DNA of 64,000 bases from Mastigamoeba balamuthi. Lineage: Eukaryota; Evosea; Mastigamoebida; Mastigamoebidae. Position 1 is the first letter of the stretch. The number at the start of each line of letters is the position of its first letter. The notes under the pieces are model-generated. The model was not told where the DNA came from and made no database searches. It saw only the letters and a program-made list of their open reading frames with translations. Location: positions 980,944 to 1,044,943 of the forward strand of contig CACRSC010000012.1 in NCBI GenBank assembly GCA_902651635.1. Reading direction: 5' to 3'. A program made the translations under genes and the position numbers. Shown here piece by piece: positions 1 to 11,200 of the stretch.

Positions 1-69
1 GCAGCGCAGGTTCAATTCCCAGACCGTGCTGGTGATTCTCCGTGGGAAAAAGAATGGAAAGATTCTTAC

Positions 70-347
70 CCTTGCGAAGGTTCATTTCCCTGCCGCGGCG
101 ACCGCGACGACGGCCGCGGCGGCGCCGGGGTCTCCGGCGGCGACGGCATGGGCTGGCGCACGGGCACGTCCTCTGGCGCGCCCGGGGTCCTGCGGGGAGA
201 CGGCGGGGCCTGCGCGCCGAGGGGGATGGGAGCCAGAGACCGCGGGCTCCGAGGGGACCGCGGGGGCGTCGGGACAGCCGGCGGCAGCTGCGACGAGGCC
301 GGCGTCGACGGCGCCGATGGCGTCTTGGACTCGCAAGCGTCGGTCAT
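70..347 (-). CDS. 5' exon of a Pro/Ser-rich protein, cut by the window edge
   Basis: An open first exon reads leftward from ATG at 347-345 for about 92 codons and stops at a good donor (GTAAG at 69-65). The rest of the gene would lie beyond position 1. The peptide starts MTDACESKTPSAPSTPASS and is dominated by Pro, Ser, Ala and Arg, with SP and TP pairs typical of disordered, phosphorylated linkers. No domain is recognisable. The GC-rich composition matches genes in the rest of the window and contrasts with the AT-rich island that begins upstream of it. Bases 1-69 would be intron. Other frames over the same bases are equally open because of the GC content, so the choice rests on the ATG plus the donor site. 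Confidence 0.45.
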
Positions 348-2955
348 CGCTGTCCGTTGGGAAAAAAGATTTTGCACCCAAAAGATACCGGACAGTTTTT
401 TTGAACCCGCCGACGTATCTGGGAGACGCCTCGCTTGGAACACGGTTAGCGACGCTAAACGAGGGTCAGAGCACTCACGTTTCGATTGAAACAAGATACA
501 CATTCATGTGGTTGTGGGCAGTGAGGGAAACCAAAATAAGACAAATATCACAACAATGACATCGACAATCAGGTTCTGGTACTCTGGTATATTTAAGAGA
601 GGGAAATAGAGGCGGAAAGATATTTCCGCAGAAATCTGTTCAAACACAGGCGCAGGGGTTGCGATCTTGAGTTATCCGGTTTAATGAGTTGTTAGACTCG
701 TAAGAGTTGAGTTGTTAAACACTGACAAGCAACTGAGATTTGCTATACCCCTTCCAACATTTTGGTGGAGGTTAAGCAGAGTCATTTCCCATGCTGTTGG
801 ATAAGAAGCTGGTCAGTCATGACCAACATTCTGACCAGTATCAAGCCAAACCACCCCAAAGACATGAAACACCTTAGAAGAGTAAATCTACATTACTGAA
901 AAGGAGAATAGAATTGCTATAGCAAACAATTTCATAGTAAGAAACAGGATAAGTAAAACTCTATTTGAATGCAGGAACAGCAGAAGACTGTTCAGGATCC
1001 CAAGTTATTTATGTTCTACTATGTGTTTTGGAGTTTTTAAATGAATTTTGAATAACTGCCTTTATAGGCAGAATCCTTTACACCGTGTAGAAGATAAGAT
1101 GATTCTTAAATGGTATTCTGCTGTGATGTCACTGATGACATAGAATGAGAAAAGAAAAAACCAAGAAATGAAGAAAAATAAGTTCTTCTTCATCACTAGA
1201 ACAGAAAAAATAAGAAGTAAATTAAGAGACAGAAAGATATGATAACCACATTGCTATGCATCTACTCTTTCAGACCTTATTTGCTTTTCTCTCTGACTTT
1301 CTATAAGTGAAGAACAACTTGATAATATTCTGATACACTGTTTACATATTAAGTAAAGATATTTCAACAAAGAAGTAACAGAGAAGTAATTACTGCTTGA
1401 AATAGCCCTTTCACTAAGTGTCTGACATTTCACCTTCTCTCAAATAGAGAACATACCCTAATTCCAAAGAGTCGAGAAGTTTTAACCTGCAACATCCAGA
1501 AGAGAACAATGGTATAGAAACTCTTCCCTTTAGAGCAAGAAGAAGAAGAAGAAGAAGAAGAAGAAAAGGTGATGGTTCCTCTGATTACTTTCCTTCTCAC
1601 ATTGTCAACATGATATCTGACTAATAATTATTTAGAAATAAAAATAATAAACAAGTTTCTTGAGATCCAGCATGATGTTTCTATTGCTTTCTTCTTAGAA
1701 TATTCTTATTGCCGGTGATCTTTTCTTTTGTCTATTTCTTTCTTGTTATTCTCTCTTTTTCCCTTTCTTTTCACCTATTCTCTTCGTTCTTTTCTTTTTC
1801 TTGTTTCGGTTTTACAATTGTTTTCTTTTTATTGCTTTGGTATCATTTTACCTTTGTCTTCTTTTTCAAATTTCTTACTCGTTCAAAAATTGCTTTATCT
1901 CTTTTTAGTGTATTTCTCAATTTATTCAAAGATAACTATTGAAGTGATGATTTCCTCATCCTGATTTTCTCAGTTCACACAAAACACTCACTTCTCCCCT
2001 GAACACTCCCTGTGCCAGTCATGGCATCAGCTTTCTTCTGCCAGGTAGTGCATGTAGTGCAATATGCATAATATATTAATTATATGCAATATGAGTATGC
2101 AGTGCTGCAAGTGCACTGAATACTTGGTGCAAATTTGGCACTACAGTATATGCACCACTAAAGTAGAAGCGAGTTTCTAAACCCAGCAAAGGCCTCTAAA
2201 AGTGAATATTCGAGTGCAGAGATCTACTTTAACAGAAATTTTTGTATATTCTGTAATGAACTTTCACAAAGATAAATACATATGTAAAAACTATTTTTCC
2301 AGGGCATAAAATAAGGATTTGATCAATGCTACAAATTTGACTCTTATCTCAGTGAAAGCCTATGAAGATCTGGTGAAAGAACCAGATATATCAGGGGAAA
2401 AGAGTGATTATAGATAGTTCCCTTTCGATCAGACTGATCGAGCTTGTGCCACTGCTCTTCGATATACAGAAGGGTTTCATTTGGGAAAAGCTGCCAGAAC
2501 GAGTCTGTGATGCTTGGGTTTACCTGCCTGTGTTCAAGAGAGGTGTGGCTATCATTGGCTCTGAGGCCACAACAGAGTACAACTGGATGTAAAGTAATTC
2601 CTACATATTATACATAGTTGCACACACATATCACGTCAGTTGGAAGAGAACTCACAGAAAATGTTCCAAACGACCCGTTGGAAATCTAGCTCTATCAAGG
2701 CCAAAAATCTCCCTCTTTTAAGCTTCTCTTCTTGGCCAGGGATTAAGAAAAGGTTCAAAGGGCAGTGCATGCATTGAGGGAAGCAGTTATGTTGTGGTTT
2801 TGAGTACCTGCAGGTTTGATCACAGTTCAAATGAGCTCAAACAATGCTCACATACCTCCAAATGGTACCAGAAAGTGCCTTCATTATTCTGTTGCCCTCT
2901 TGGCACAGGCCCAGGGCTGTCAGGTCACATGCAAAACGTGGTCATTGTTGCATCA
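348..2955. other. AT-rich island without a supported gene
   Basis: From about 530 the composition drops from roughly two-thirds GC to clearly AT-rich, with T-runs, A-runs and a trinucleotide repeat. Open frames here are short, lack ATG starts or are low-complexity hydrophobic (1709-1964). A 63-codon open stretch ending at 2592 matches no family I recognise. No terminal repeats, tRNA or rRNA were seen. It could be an intergenic isochore, an old transposon remnant or a subtelomere-like segment. Confidence 0.5.
1537..1564. repeat. (AAG)n microsatellite
   Basis: About nine uninterrupted AAG units lie in the AT-rich island, outside any supported gene. Confidence 0.9.
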
Positions 2956-5483
2956 TCAGAAGGCAATTGGAATTTGTGGATAATGTACAGAGCCCGATGT
3001 GTCTGTAAGACCTGCAAGATTGTCACTTGTCTGGTTCTCAACGTAGACCAGGGCTGTCAACTCTCCCTCCTCCACTTTGGCCATCAGAATGGCGATGACT
3101 GTCTTGTAGTTACTGAGTTCCCCCATTGTCGACATCTGCACAAGATGTTCCTTGGCCATTTGAATGTTCCCTTCTTGCATGAGACCGTGGAAGCTGGAAA
3201 ACTGTCTCTCAATCTCGAGAGCACTATCGGAGGCTGTCGATCTGGAACAGAGAAGATGGTACACCTTGGTGTACCTGGTTTTCCCCCGTAGTTGTACAAT
3301 GTCGAGGAACACACATACAAACTCGTTGCGCACTCGGAGAGCGATGGAACCACTGACCAGAGGTGAGAGACAGTACTTCTTTCCCGATTGCTCCATCCTG
3401 CTTGCTGTATTCGCAGCGTTACCACACACTCTGATTAATCCTGCTAAGTGAGAAACGTTGAGCTATTGGATAGTTTGCGTACGTGTAATTGACACGGGAG
3501 TGGCTTCCCAGGTTTCCCACCAGAACAGGCCCACAGTGGATCCCAACGCGGTAATCGAGGGTGGCCCCAACATTTCGTGCGAGGTTGTTCACTGTGACCA
3601 TTACCCCCTTGAACTCGAGTGCTGAGCGGCACGCTGCCATCTCTGGATCCTGAAGCGGTTCTGGCACGCCGTACAGTGACATGATGCACTATGGGCAATC
3701 TGGTCAGAAGATAAATGGATGGTCAATGGCGCACGTCGCCTATGAACTTGTCGATGACACCTCCATTGGACTCGATAACAGACCCGAACTCCTCGAACCA
3801 CATGTTCAGAATGTCCATCAGCTTCTGCAATGGAATGGCTTCGCTTAACGTAGTGAACCCCTTCAGGTCCGTGAACATGATCGAAATGTATCTAATGGGA
3901 AAACAGTGTCAGCAGATATGAGTTTTCTACTGCGAGTACTTAGTTTTCATGTAGCGCTCGACCTGGCCACTGCGAGACTGCATGATGCTCAGGACCACCT
4001 GCGGGGGCACAAACTTGGACAGGGCGTGCGTCCCCGCCTTGAGCTGGATGAAACACTCTTGCATCCGCCGCATCTCTGCGATGCTAGACAGCCTTGATGC
4101 CCTCGTCCGCAGATGACCGAACTTGAGGTCGCAGATGCTTGTCATGTCAGAGGCGATGTTGTGCAGTGGTCTCGTGGTGACCCAACTGACAACAGAGGTT
4201 ATGGCCAGAATGAGCAGCGTGACTCCGATCGAGACTCCCACGACTAGCCAGCTAACCGTGATTATGTTGGGTCTGCTCGCGGCAACGGCGAGCCAGACGA
4301 GGCCGCTGCGCTCCAGCTTCTTGATCCCAACGATGAGTCCCCCAGACATGTCGAACACTGAGCTCGGGACGTTTTCCCACGAGCCCCATCTCTCTATCAC
4401 TTTAGAGTTGACCTCCCTGATCATAGAGTCACTACAGTCCTCAAGACCGATTGGCTGGCATTACTGTTAGGCGCGACCCACGCATCATCTTCAGAAGTAC
4501 CTGATCGTATCCTGAACTGTTCTTGGCCACGGACTCGGTGGTGTTGTCAGTGCTACCCAGAAACAGCCCTTTAGAGGGCTCGACGAGGAATCCGACTCCA
4601 TCCTTCTGCTCGATGCCGTCCAGGAGCAGCTTGATGGAGGGAACGATCCAGTCACTCGAAGTAATCCCGATGAAATCGCCGGACTTGTCGAACACGTTGT
4701 ACGAGAATGAGACGTAGAGCGTCACGTCGGACGAGTACACAGAGGTCCAGCTCTCGTCGCCATCGACGCTGTGGTTGGTCACAGTGTACCATATCCCCTT
4801 CTCGCTCTGCAGGTCCATACACCTGGTTCCACACATTCGCAATTTCCCCGTTAACCGAAACCCGTGGAATTCACGATAGGGGGTGCACACCAGTCGACAG
4901 TGCTGGTCTCGTGAAGCAGGTGCAAGTCGTCGAGCACTGTCTGGCACGTGATGTTGCTCGAGTTTGTGGTCCACGTGGCGAAATGCCCGTCCGGGTCCCT
5001 GACGACGCCCCAGATCTGCGCCCCCCTCGTGAAGTACGAGTCGCACACGCGAGTCCCGAACGCGTTGAGCAGCTGCGCGGCGGCCAGGCGCACCGCACGC
5101 CCGTCCCTGTAGTCCGTCTGGTTCGCCGAGAGCAGGTCCCCGAGGTTGCGGGCTGCGCACTCGGTGACCTGCAGCCGCTCGGAGATGGTCTGGGCCATGG
5201 CGGTGCTCGTGCTCAGCACCTCGCTGCGGACGCGCTCGCGGATGAGGCTGTTGGAGCTCCAGGAGAGGAGGCAGTCGCTGGCGACGACGGGGATCACGAT
5301 GGCCACGGAGACGAGCAGGACGAGGACCAGGGAGAAGGGCGCCTTGTACCGCGAGGTGCGCCAGAGGCAGCCCAGCCAGCGGCGCATGCGCAGCGCCCGC
5401 ACGATGACGGGGTCGTGCAGCGAGCTCCCCGCACTGCTGCTGGACTCGTCCGCGGTGATCCTGACCGTGTGCACCTCTGCCAT
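2956..5483 (-). CDS. Membrane class III adenylyl cyclase with Cache-like sensor domain
   Basis: Makes cAMP at a membrane, probably in response to an extracellular ligand. Five or more exons run from ATG 5483 to TGA 2956. Order: short cytosolic N-terminus; TM1 (APFSLVLVLLVSVAIVIPVVA); an extracellular region of about 330 residues ending in Cache-like sequence (SWTSVYSSDVTLYVSFSYN); TM2 (SWLVVGVSIGVTLLILAITS); a HAMP-like linker; then the catalytic domain. The first metal Asp is in FTDLKGFTTLSEA. GGVIDKFIGD carries the adenine-specifying Lys and the second metal Asp. VCGNAANTASRME carries the transition-state Asn and Arg. The partner base-specifying position is Thr (NYT), as in many bacterial and protist adenylyl cyclases, so ATP is the likely substrate. 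A tail of about 100 residues follows. Likely introns: near 4800-4865, 4430-4475, 3893-3930, 3685-3725 and 3440-3480. It shares an upstream region with the TFIIIC gene at 5733. GC content falls markedly toward the 3' end. Confidence 0.88.
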
Positions 5484-5732
5484 CTCCAGCCAACCCCCGA
5501 ACAGCTCGATGCAATGCCCGCAAGACCACGCCCAGACAGAGAAACAGCACTGGTGACGGTCACGGTCGAGATGCAAAAATAGCGAACCAGAAAAGGAACA
5601 GCCCGAGAAATGTGGCAAAATGAGTGGGTGTGACATCACGAGGAGGAGATTTCTCGAGAAATGATCCGAGTGCACGATATTTTTCCCTTGATCAGATATC
5701 GGCGCAGATCTCTTCGCGGGCACACATCACGA
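5484..5732. promoter_or_regulatory. Divergent promoter region (cyclase / GTF3C3)
   Basis: The 249 bases separate two divergent start codons. GATATTTTT at 5676-5684 and GATATC at 5695-5700 are isolated AT-rich words in GC-rich DNA, 33-57 bp before the ATG at 5733. The same word recurs upstream of other genes in the window. Confidence 0.4.
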
Positions 5733-8700
5733 ATGGAGGGTCTCGACGACCTGCGCGAGCTCCTGCGCGAGACCGCCATCGCGGGCGACGCGTCCGAGTT
5801 TGTCGAGGACGAGGGGGCGGCGCCCTCGGGGCCCGAGGACGAGGCGGGCCCCGAGTCGGAGGCGCCGGCGACCCCGCGCAAGCGGCGCAAGCGCACCAAG
5901 CGCAAGGGAGGCCTCAACGAGGAGCAGATGAAGATGATGGGCGAGGCCAACATGCTCTACGTCACCGGCAAGTGGACCGAGGTGCCCTCGAAGAGATTCC
6001 CGCATCTCTGCTGGAAGATTCTGCCGCCGCAGATCTTTGCAGCCCAGTTCCGGGATTTTCGAATCTAGAGTAGAGGTTGTCCGGCAGAGCTGACCTCGTG
6101 GCACTGGCAGGCTGCGGAGATTCTCCTGAACGTCGTCAGGGGGCACCCCAAGTCGCCCGAGCCGTACAGCACGCTGGGGACCATCTACGAGGCGCTGGGC
6201 GACGAGCGCAAGGCGCTGGCGTTCTTCATCCTGTCCAACGTGCTGAGCCCCCGCGACGTGGCCAAGACCCAGTGGCAGCGCCTGGCCGCGTCTGCCCTGC
6301 GCATCGGCGACGACCCCAAGGCCCTGATGTGCCTGACGCGCGCCGTGAGGGCCGACCCGCACGACATGATGTCGTGGAAGTCCAAGGCTGCGCTGCTGCA
6401 GAAGCTCGGCCACATCGACAGGGCCATCCAGGACCTCGAGCAAGCCCTGCAGGTACCCCCTCGCAGGCAGGCCAGTAGCAGCAGAAGCAGCAGCTCACGC
6501 GGGACGCCCTTGCCCCCGCACCCCAGGTGGAGCCGGGGAACGCGGACATCGCGTGCGAGCTGGCGAAGCTGCTGGGGACGATGGGGCAGCTGCAGAAGGC
6601 GGTGGAGATGATGCAGGAGCTGCTGCGGCTGCAGGAGCGCAACGGGGACGCCATCGACCTCGGCAGCGTCAACGTGCTCGTGGAGCTCGAGATGGAGGGC
6701 GGTGCTTTCGAGCACGCCATCGAGCACATACACGAGGCCAGGCGCAAGACGCCCGCAGGCGACCTGCCGATCGAGCTGCACGTCAACCTCGGCATCTGCC
6801 AGGCCTACATGGGCGAGCTCGAGCTGGCGCAGGAGTCGTTCGGCAAGCTCTTCAACCTGCCCATCGAGGACTGGGGCGACCTCTACTTCAACGTCGCCGA
6901 GACTTACTTTGTTCGCCAACGCCGACGAGGGGGTCGTGACCTCTGCGAGCTCTTCTGACTGATTGGGGGGCCTGCGGTTGATGTTGCACAGGCGATCTCG
7001 GAGTACGACAGGGCACTGCCCGTCTACGACATGCTGGCGACGACGGAGAAGTACAACGCGCCGGGCGTGTGGATTCGCCAGGGTCGCTGCTGCCGCAACT
7101 CGGACGTGGAGAGGTCCATCTCCTGCTACCAGAAAGGTTGCCAGACGCTTGGCTGCGCCCTTATCCTTCTTGACTGACCTAGCGGCCCCCAGTCCTGCAC
7201 CAGGTCCCGTCCAACGTCGAGGCTGTTCTGGCGCTGTCGGACATCCTTGCCGAGCGGGGCAACCACCAAGATGCCCTCCCGTACATCAACGCCTTCCACA
7301 CGGCAGGTAATGCGCGCTCTACTGTACCGTGCACTCTGACAGCGTTTATGCCCAGTCGCAAATAGGCAAGAGACGCTGCAGCTCCTGAAGGACATGTCCC
7401 AGTACGTCCAGCTCCTCACCGCTTCTTTTGTGTGTTCTGATAAGCCCTCGTTAGAGTCAAGGCGAAGCAGGCGGACCTGCTGTTTATGCTGGAGAGGTTT
7501 GATGAGTTCATGGAGGTGGGCCTAGACCTGTTCCAGAACATCGCAGTCCGCATGTACAGCAAGTCCTTCCGCTCCCGCAACCGCCACGGCCCCAAGCCCG
7601 CGCCTCTGAGGGCCTCGCTTCTCCGCGACCTCGGCGCGACCGGTGCGGAGCCGGCAGCAAACGACGGCGAGGACGACGACGACTACGACGACGAAGACTT
7701 CTCGGACGACGAGCCCGACGACATGAGCGACGTCGACAGGCCGCTCTCGGCAACGCCGGCGCGCAGGCAGCGGCGCAAGCAGCTTGACGAGGAGGAGGAA
7801 GCCTCGTTCTCGGAGGAGTCGTCTGACGAGGACGACGAAGAGAGTGCGCCACCCGCAAGCCTCCGTGCGGGCACTAACACTCCACAATGTGCCAGTGGAC
7901 CTGTTCGACGAAGAGGAGTACGAGAAGCAGCAGAAACGCAAGGCGAGACTGGAGCGCCGGATGCAGCGCAACGCCCTTGCCGACGACGTGCCGACTGAGC
8001 CGCCGCCGCCGCCGCCATCGGAACTGCCAGACGAGGCGTTCAGAATCGGCTCGGACGAGCAGCATTCCGGCGTAGCGCTTGCGCTGGTGGCGCAGCTCAA
8101 CACTGTGGCCTCCTCACCGGCAGTCCCGTCGACCTACGCCCCCACGGAAAAAGCACCCACGCCTGTCCCAGCCGCTGCTGCCGCCGCCCCTGCCGCCACC
8201 CCTGCTGCGGCTCCTGCTGTTGTTAGGGCCGCTGCAGCCCCTGCGGCTCCCGCTGCTGCGTCTGGTGCCGCTCCAACGGCTCCAGTCGCTAGTGCGGCTT
8301 CGGCTGCGCCAACCACAGCCGACGTCCCAGCTCGTACTCCGCCTCCCGCCTCGCCACCGCCCTCAACTGCTGCGGCAGCTCCTGCGACTCCAGCTACGAC
8401 GGCAGCAGCCCCCGCTGCGAGTGCCCCTGTGACCACACAGAGGGCGGAAGACGGCTCCGAGCGTACTTCGCAACCTGCGGATGTCGTCATGCAGAGCGCA
8501 GATGAGGAGCCCGCTGCTGCAGCCGCGCCGGCGTGCAACTCGCAGGAGCCCAGCGCAGCAGCAATGGAGCTGTCCCACTTTGCGCCACACAGGGTGCAGC
8601 AGAGGAGGAGGAGGCAGCCGGTCATGTCAACGCTGTTCAACGTGCTCGGGCGCGACGCTTTTGCGAAACTCGTCACGCGGCTGTGCAAGGTCCTCTCTGT

Positions 8701-9544
8701 CCACAAGAGGTACCAGGAGGGCCTCGACGTGGTGCACAAGACTCTCAAGTGCTTCAAGGACACCGACACCGACGTGCGCGACCTGAGGATCCTCGCGGCG
8801 TGGATGGCGTATGGCTACGGGGACTACCGCAACTCGTACGAGTACTCGAGGTTCCTCGCCATGAGCGAGCCCAACAACGTCGCCCTGTGGAACTTCTTCC
8901 ACCGCCTGCTCACCAAGTGCGCACGCGTCCCCACACGCACACGCCTCTGGTCAGGGAGACACTAAGCATGGTGTGTGCTGTGCTCCAGGTCTGGCTTCAA
9001 CTGCCTGAACAGCTGCACCAAGTTCCTGACGAGGTTCCTGATGAAGACGCCCACGTGCTTCCCGCTGATGGTGATGGTGGGCCACCACTGCCTCATGTCG
9101 GGCAACTACGGGCTCGCGCTCGGCGAGTACCGCAAGGCCCTGGACGTGCGCCCAGACGACGAGCTGCTCACGCTGTGCCTCGGCCTCGTGTACCTCCTGC
9201 GCTCGCTGAACCGCCACCTCGCGGACAGGCACTTCAGCGTCGCCAAGTCGCTGGCGTACCTGGCGCGCTACAAGCAGCTCCGCGAGAAGAGGGCCCCGCA
9301 GGAGGTGCTCTTCAACCTCGCGCGGGCGTACCACCACATCGGCGTGAACCACCTGGCCGAGAAGCTGTACCTCTCGGTGCTCGAGTCGCCCCCGCCGCAG
9401 CCGAGGGCCCGGGGCGAGCAGGACGAAGACGACGACGGCGACGACCTGCGGATGGAGGCCGCGTACAACCTCGCGCTGCTGTACAGGTCGTCCGGGGCGA
9501 GCGACCTCGCCCGGCACATCATCCAGACGTACTGCGTCGTGTGA
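5733..9544 (+). CDS. GTF3C3: TFIIIC TPR subunit (GTF3C3 / TFC4-like)
   Basis: Component of the TFIIIC tau-A module, which binds tRNA gene promoters and recruits TFIIIB for RNA polymerase III. ATG 5733, TGA 9542-9544, about nine exons. The N-terminus is acidic then basic (TPRKRRKRTKRKGG). N-terminal TPR units follow (NEEQMKMMGEANMLYVTGKW; HPKSPEPYSTLGTIYEALGD) with the family signature DWGDLYFNVAETYF. The middle holds acidic runs (EDDDDYDDEDFSDDEPDD near 7665-7725) and a long Ala/Pro-rich insert (about 8110-8560) that is not typical of the family. The C-terminal TPR half (RFLMKTPTCFPLMVMVGHH; EAAYNLALLYRSSGASDLA) ends in ...QTYCVV, close to the ...TYCSI end of animal GTF3C3. A 31- or 52-nt intron ends at 7910. 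Assignment by recognised similarity along the whole length. Confidence 0.9.
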
Positions 9545-9749
9545 CGCCCTGTGGCACGGCGACTGAAGACGAATAGGAGCCCGTGCGTGCGGTGCACCGC
9601 TGGTGGCTACTAAAAGACCGGCTGTTCGTGCTTAACGGGTGGGTTCGGGGCAAGTGCGGGGCAACACGCAACTGAGGGCCGCCTTGAGGAAACCAGCCAG
9701 ACCATCCGATCGATCGACTGCGGTTTTAAACAAAAGCAGCAGCAGCGCC
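9545..9749. other. Convergent intergenic spacer
   Basis: The 205 bases lie between the stop codons of GTF3C3 (+) and VAMP7 (-). No coding signal is visible; it must hold both 3' ends. Confidence 0.6.
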
Positions 9750-10904
9750 TTACTTCTTGTGGACACAGCCCTGCCACGCGAGGCCTCCGCAGATGATGCA
9801 GATGAGGAAGTAGAGCAGGACCTGCGCGCGAGGAGGACAGGGTGAGCCGCGGGAGACGCGGGGAGGGCCGGGCAAGGGGGGGGACGCAACGATGGCGACG
9901 ACGGCGATGATGATCATGAGCTTGACGTTCTTCCACCACATGACGCGCTTGAGCGTCGTGGAGCTCTTCTTGAACTGCAGGCTGTGCTCGCTCAGCGTCT
10001 GCGTCTTGTCCACCAGCAGCTCGATGTGGTCCCCGCGGTCCAGCACCTTCTCTGTTGCCCGCCACCCCCCAGCAGGTTCAGCGCCCGAGGCCAGCGGGGA
10101 GGCTCAAAGGGAGGGGGCCCCTCAGAGAGCGGCCACGCACCGATGTTCTGGACCATGATGCTGCGCACCTGCTCGACCTCGGCCCTGGCGTCGCGCAGCT
10201 TGTCCGGCGCGTTGGTCGAGTAGAACTCCTGCGCAGGTTGGGAAGGGTGGGTGGCGTGAGGACAGAGAGGGTGTGGCTGGCAGGGCATACCATCTGCTTC
10301 TGGAGGACGCGGCTGAAGTCGGCGTTCATGCCTGCCAAGTCGGCGTGTCAGCGGGTCTTGGTGGGCGAGTTTCCATTTCCTCTCCTGGGAGGCGCACCGT
10401 AGGCCACGGCTACCCTGCCGCGGTCGCCGTACGTCGCGTGGAACCTGTTCTTGATGTCCTCGAGGAACGACAGCGCAATCCTGCAGGGCAGACGCCAGGG
10501 AGGGGACACGGGAATCAGGAAATCAACCAGCCGCCCCAGGGGCAGGATATCTGGGCAGATATTCGCGGGGGTGGGGTGGGTGCGCGGGTGCGGCACCTCT
10601 TCTCGAACTCCTGCTCGGTCATGCACAGGTGCAGCAGCCCGTCGTCGATCAGGCACAGGAACGTGTAGCTGCCCGCGACCGAGGTGCGAGGGGGGGGAAC
10701 CCCGTTGTGAGACGCTCCCCAGGGGCAGGGCGAGGGCGAGGGGCTCTGAGGGGCTCACTTGTCGTAGTTGTAGGCGGTCTTGCCGTTGGCCTGCGGCAGC
10801 TTCTCGAGGATGTGCCGCGTGATCTGCGTGAAGTTGCCCGTCGAGGCTGCGTACTCGGCGAGGATGGTGGTCCCGCGCGCCACGAGGCTGTAGATGATGG
10901 GCAT
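9750..10904 (-). CDS. VAMP7: VAMP7-type longin R-SNARE
   Basis: Vesicle-anchored R-SNARE for fusion with endolysosomal or plasma membranes. ATG 10904 ([19 protein letters not shown]) to TAA 9750. About seven exons. The longin domain includes [20 protein letters not shown] and [20 protein letters not shown]. The SNARE helix follows ([35 protein letters not shown]), with Arg in RGDHIELL at the zero layer. Then come [18 protein letters not shown], which starts the membrane anchor, a final exon completing it ([18 protein letters not shown]), and a short luminal end. Introns fall near 9812-9890, 10050-10140, 10230-10290, 10328-10400, 10480-10595 and 10672-10760. The alignment to animal and plant VAMP7 is near continuous, including the CGG.xWxxC end. 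A GATATTTT word lies at 10989-10996, 85 bp upstream of the start. Confidence 0.93.
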
Positions 10905-11200
10905 TTTTGCTCTGGGTGCGTGTCACAAGAGACAGAAGAGCGCCGCTTCTTTGTTTTTCTGGGTTATGCTGCTGTCCCCCGACACACAGATATTTTGGGC
11001 CCTCTGATTCATGTCCACACCCCTGCGGCCCAGACTCTGATGTTGGTGTCCCAGGGAGTTCTGCCGATCGGACTCGCATGGTCCATATCTCAACACCCGA
11101 CAGGAACATTGGTATCAGCGTCCGAATTTGTTACGTTGCAGGAACGATGGTCTGAGATATTTCCCTGATATGTTGATTCCAAAAATAGCGCACCTACGGA
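10905..11200. promoter_or_regulatory. Divergent promoter region (VAMP7 / CFAP46)
   Basis: The 296 bases between divergent starts hold GATATTTT at 10989-10996 and GATATTT at 11156-11162. One lies near each start, 85 and 39 bp away. No gene is seen. Confidence 0.4.

Noticed and set aside
1-30. Partial tRNA gene at the window edge (GGTTCAATTCC)
   Set aside because: Only a B-box-like word is present. No acceptor pairing can be tested, and it lies in the probable intron of the minus-strand edge gene.
1709-1964. Hydrophobic open frames rich in Phe, Ser and Leu resembling membrane peptides
   Set aside because: They come from a T-rich low-complexity tract. They lack a proper gene context or conserved sequence.
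2404-2592. 62-codon open stretch in the AT-rich island
   Set aside because: Opens with GTG instead of ATG and matches no family I know. It is too short to call.
8134-8769. 211-codon Ala/Gly-rich minus-strand frame
   Set aside because: Antisense of the Ala/Pro-rich insert in GTF3C3.
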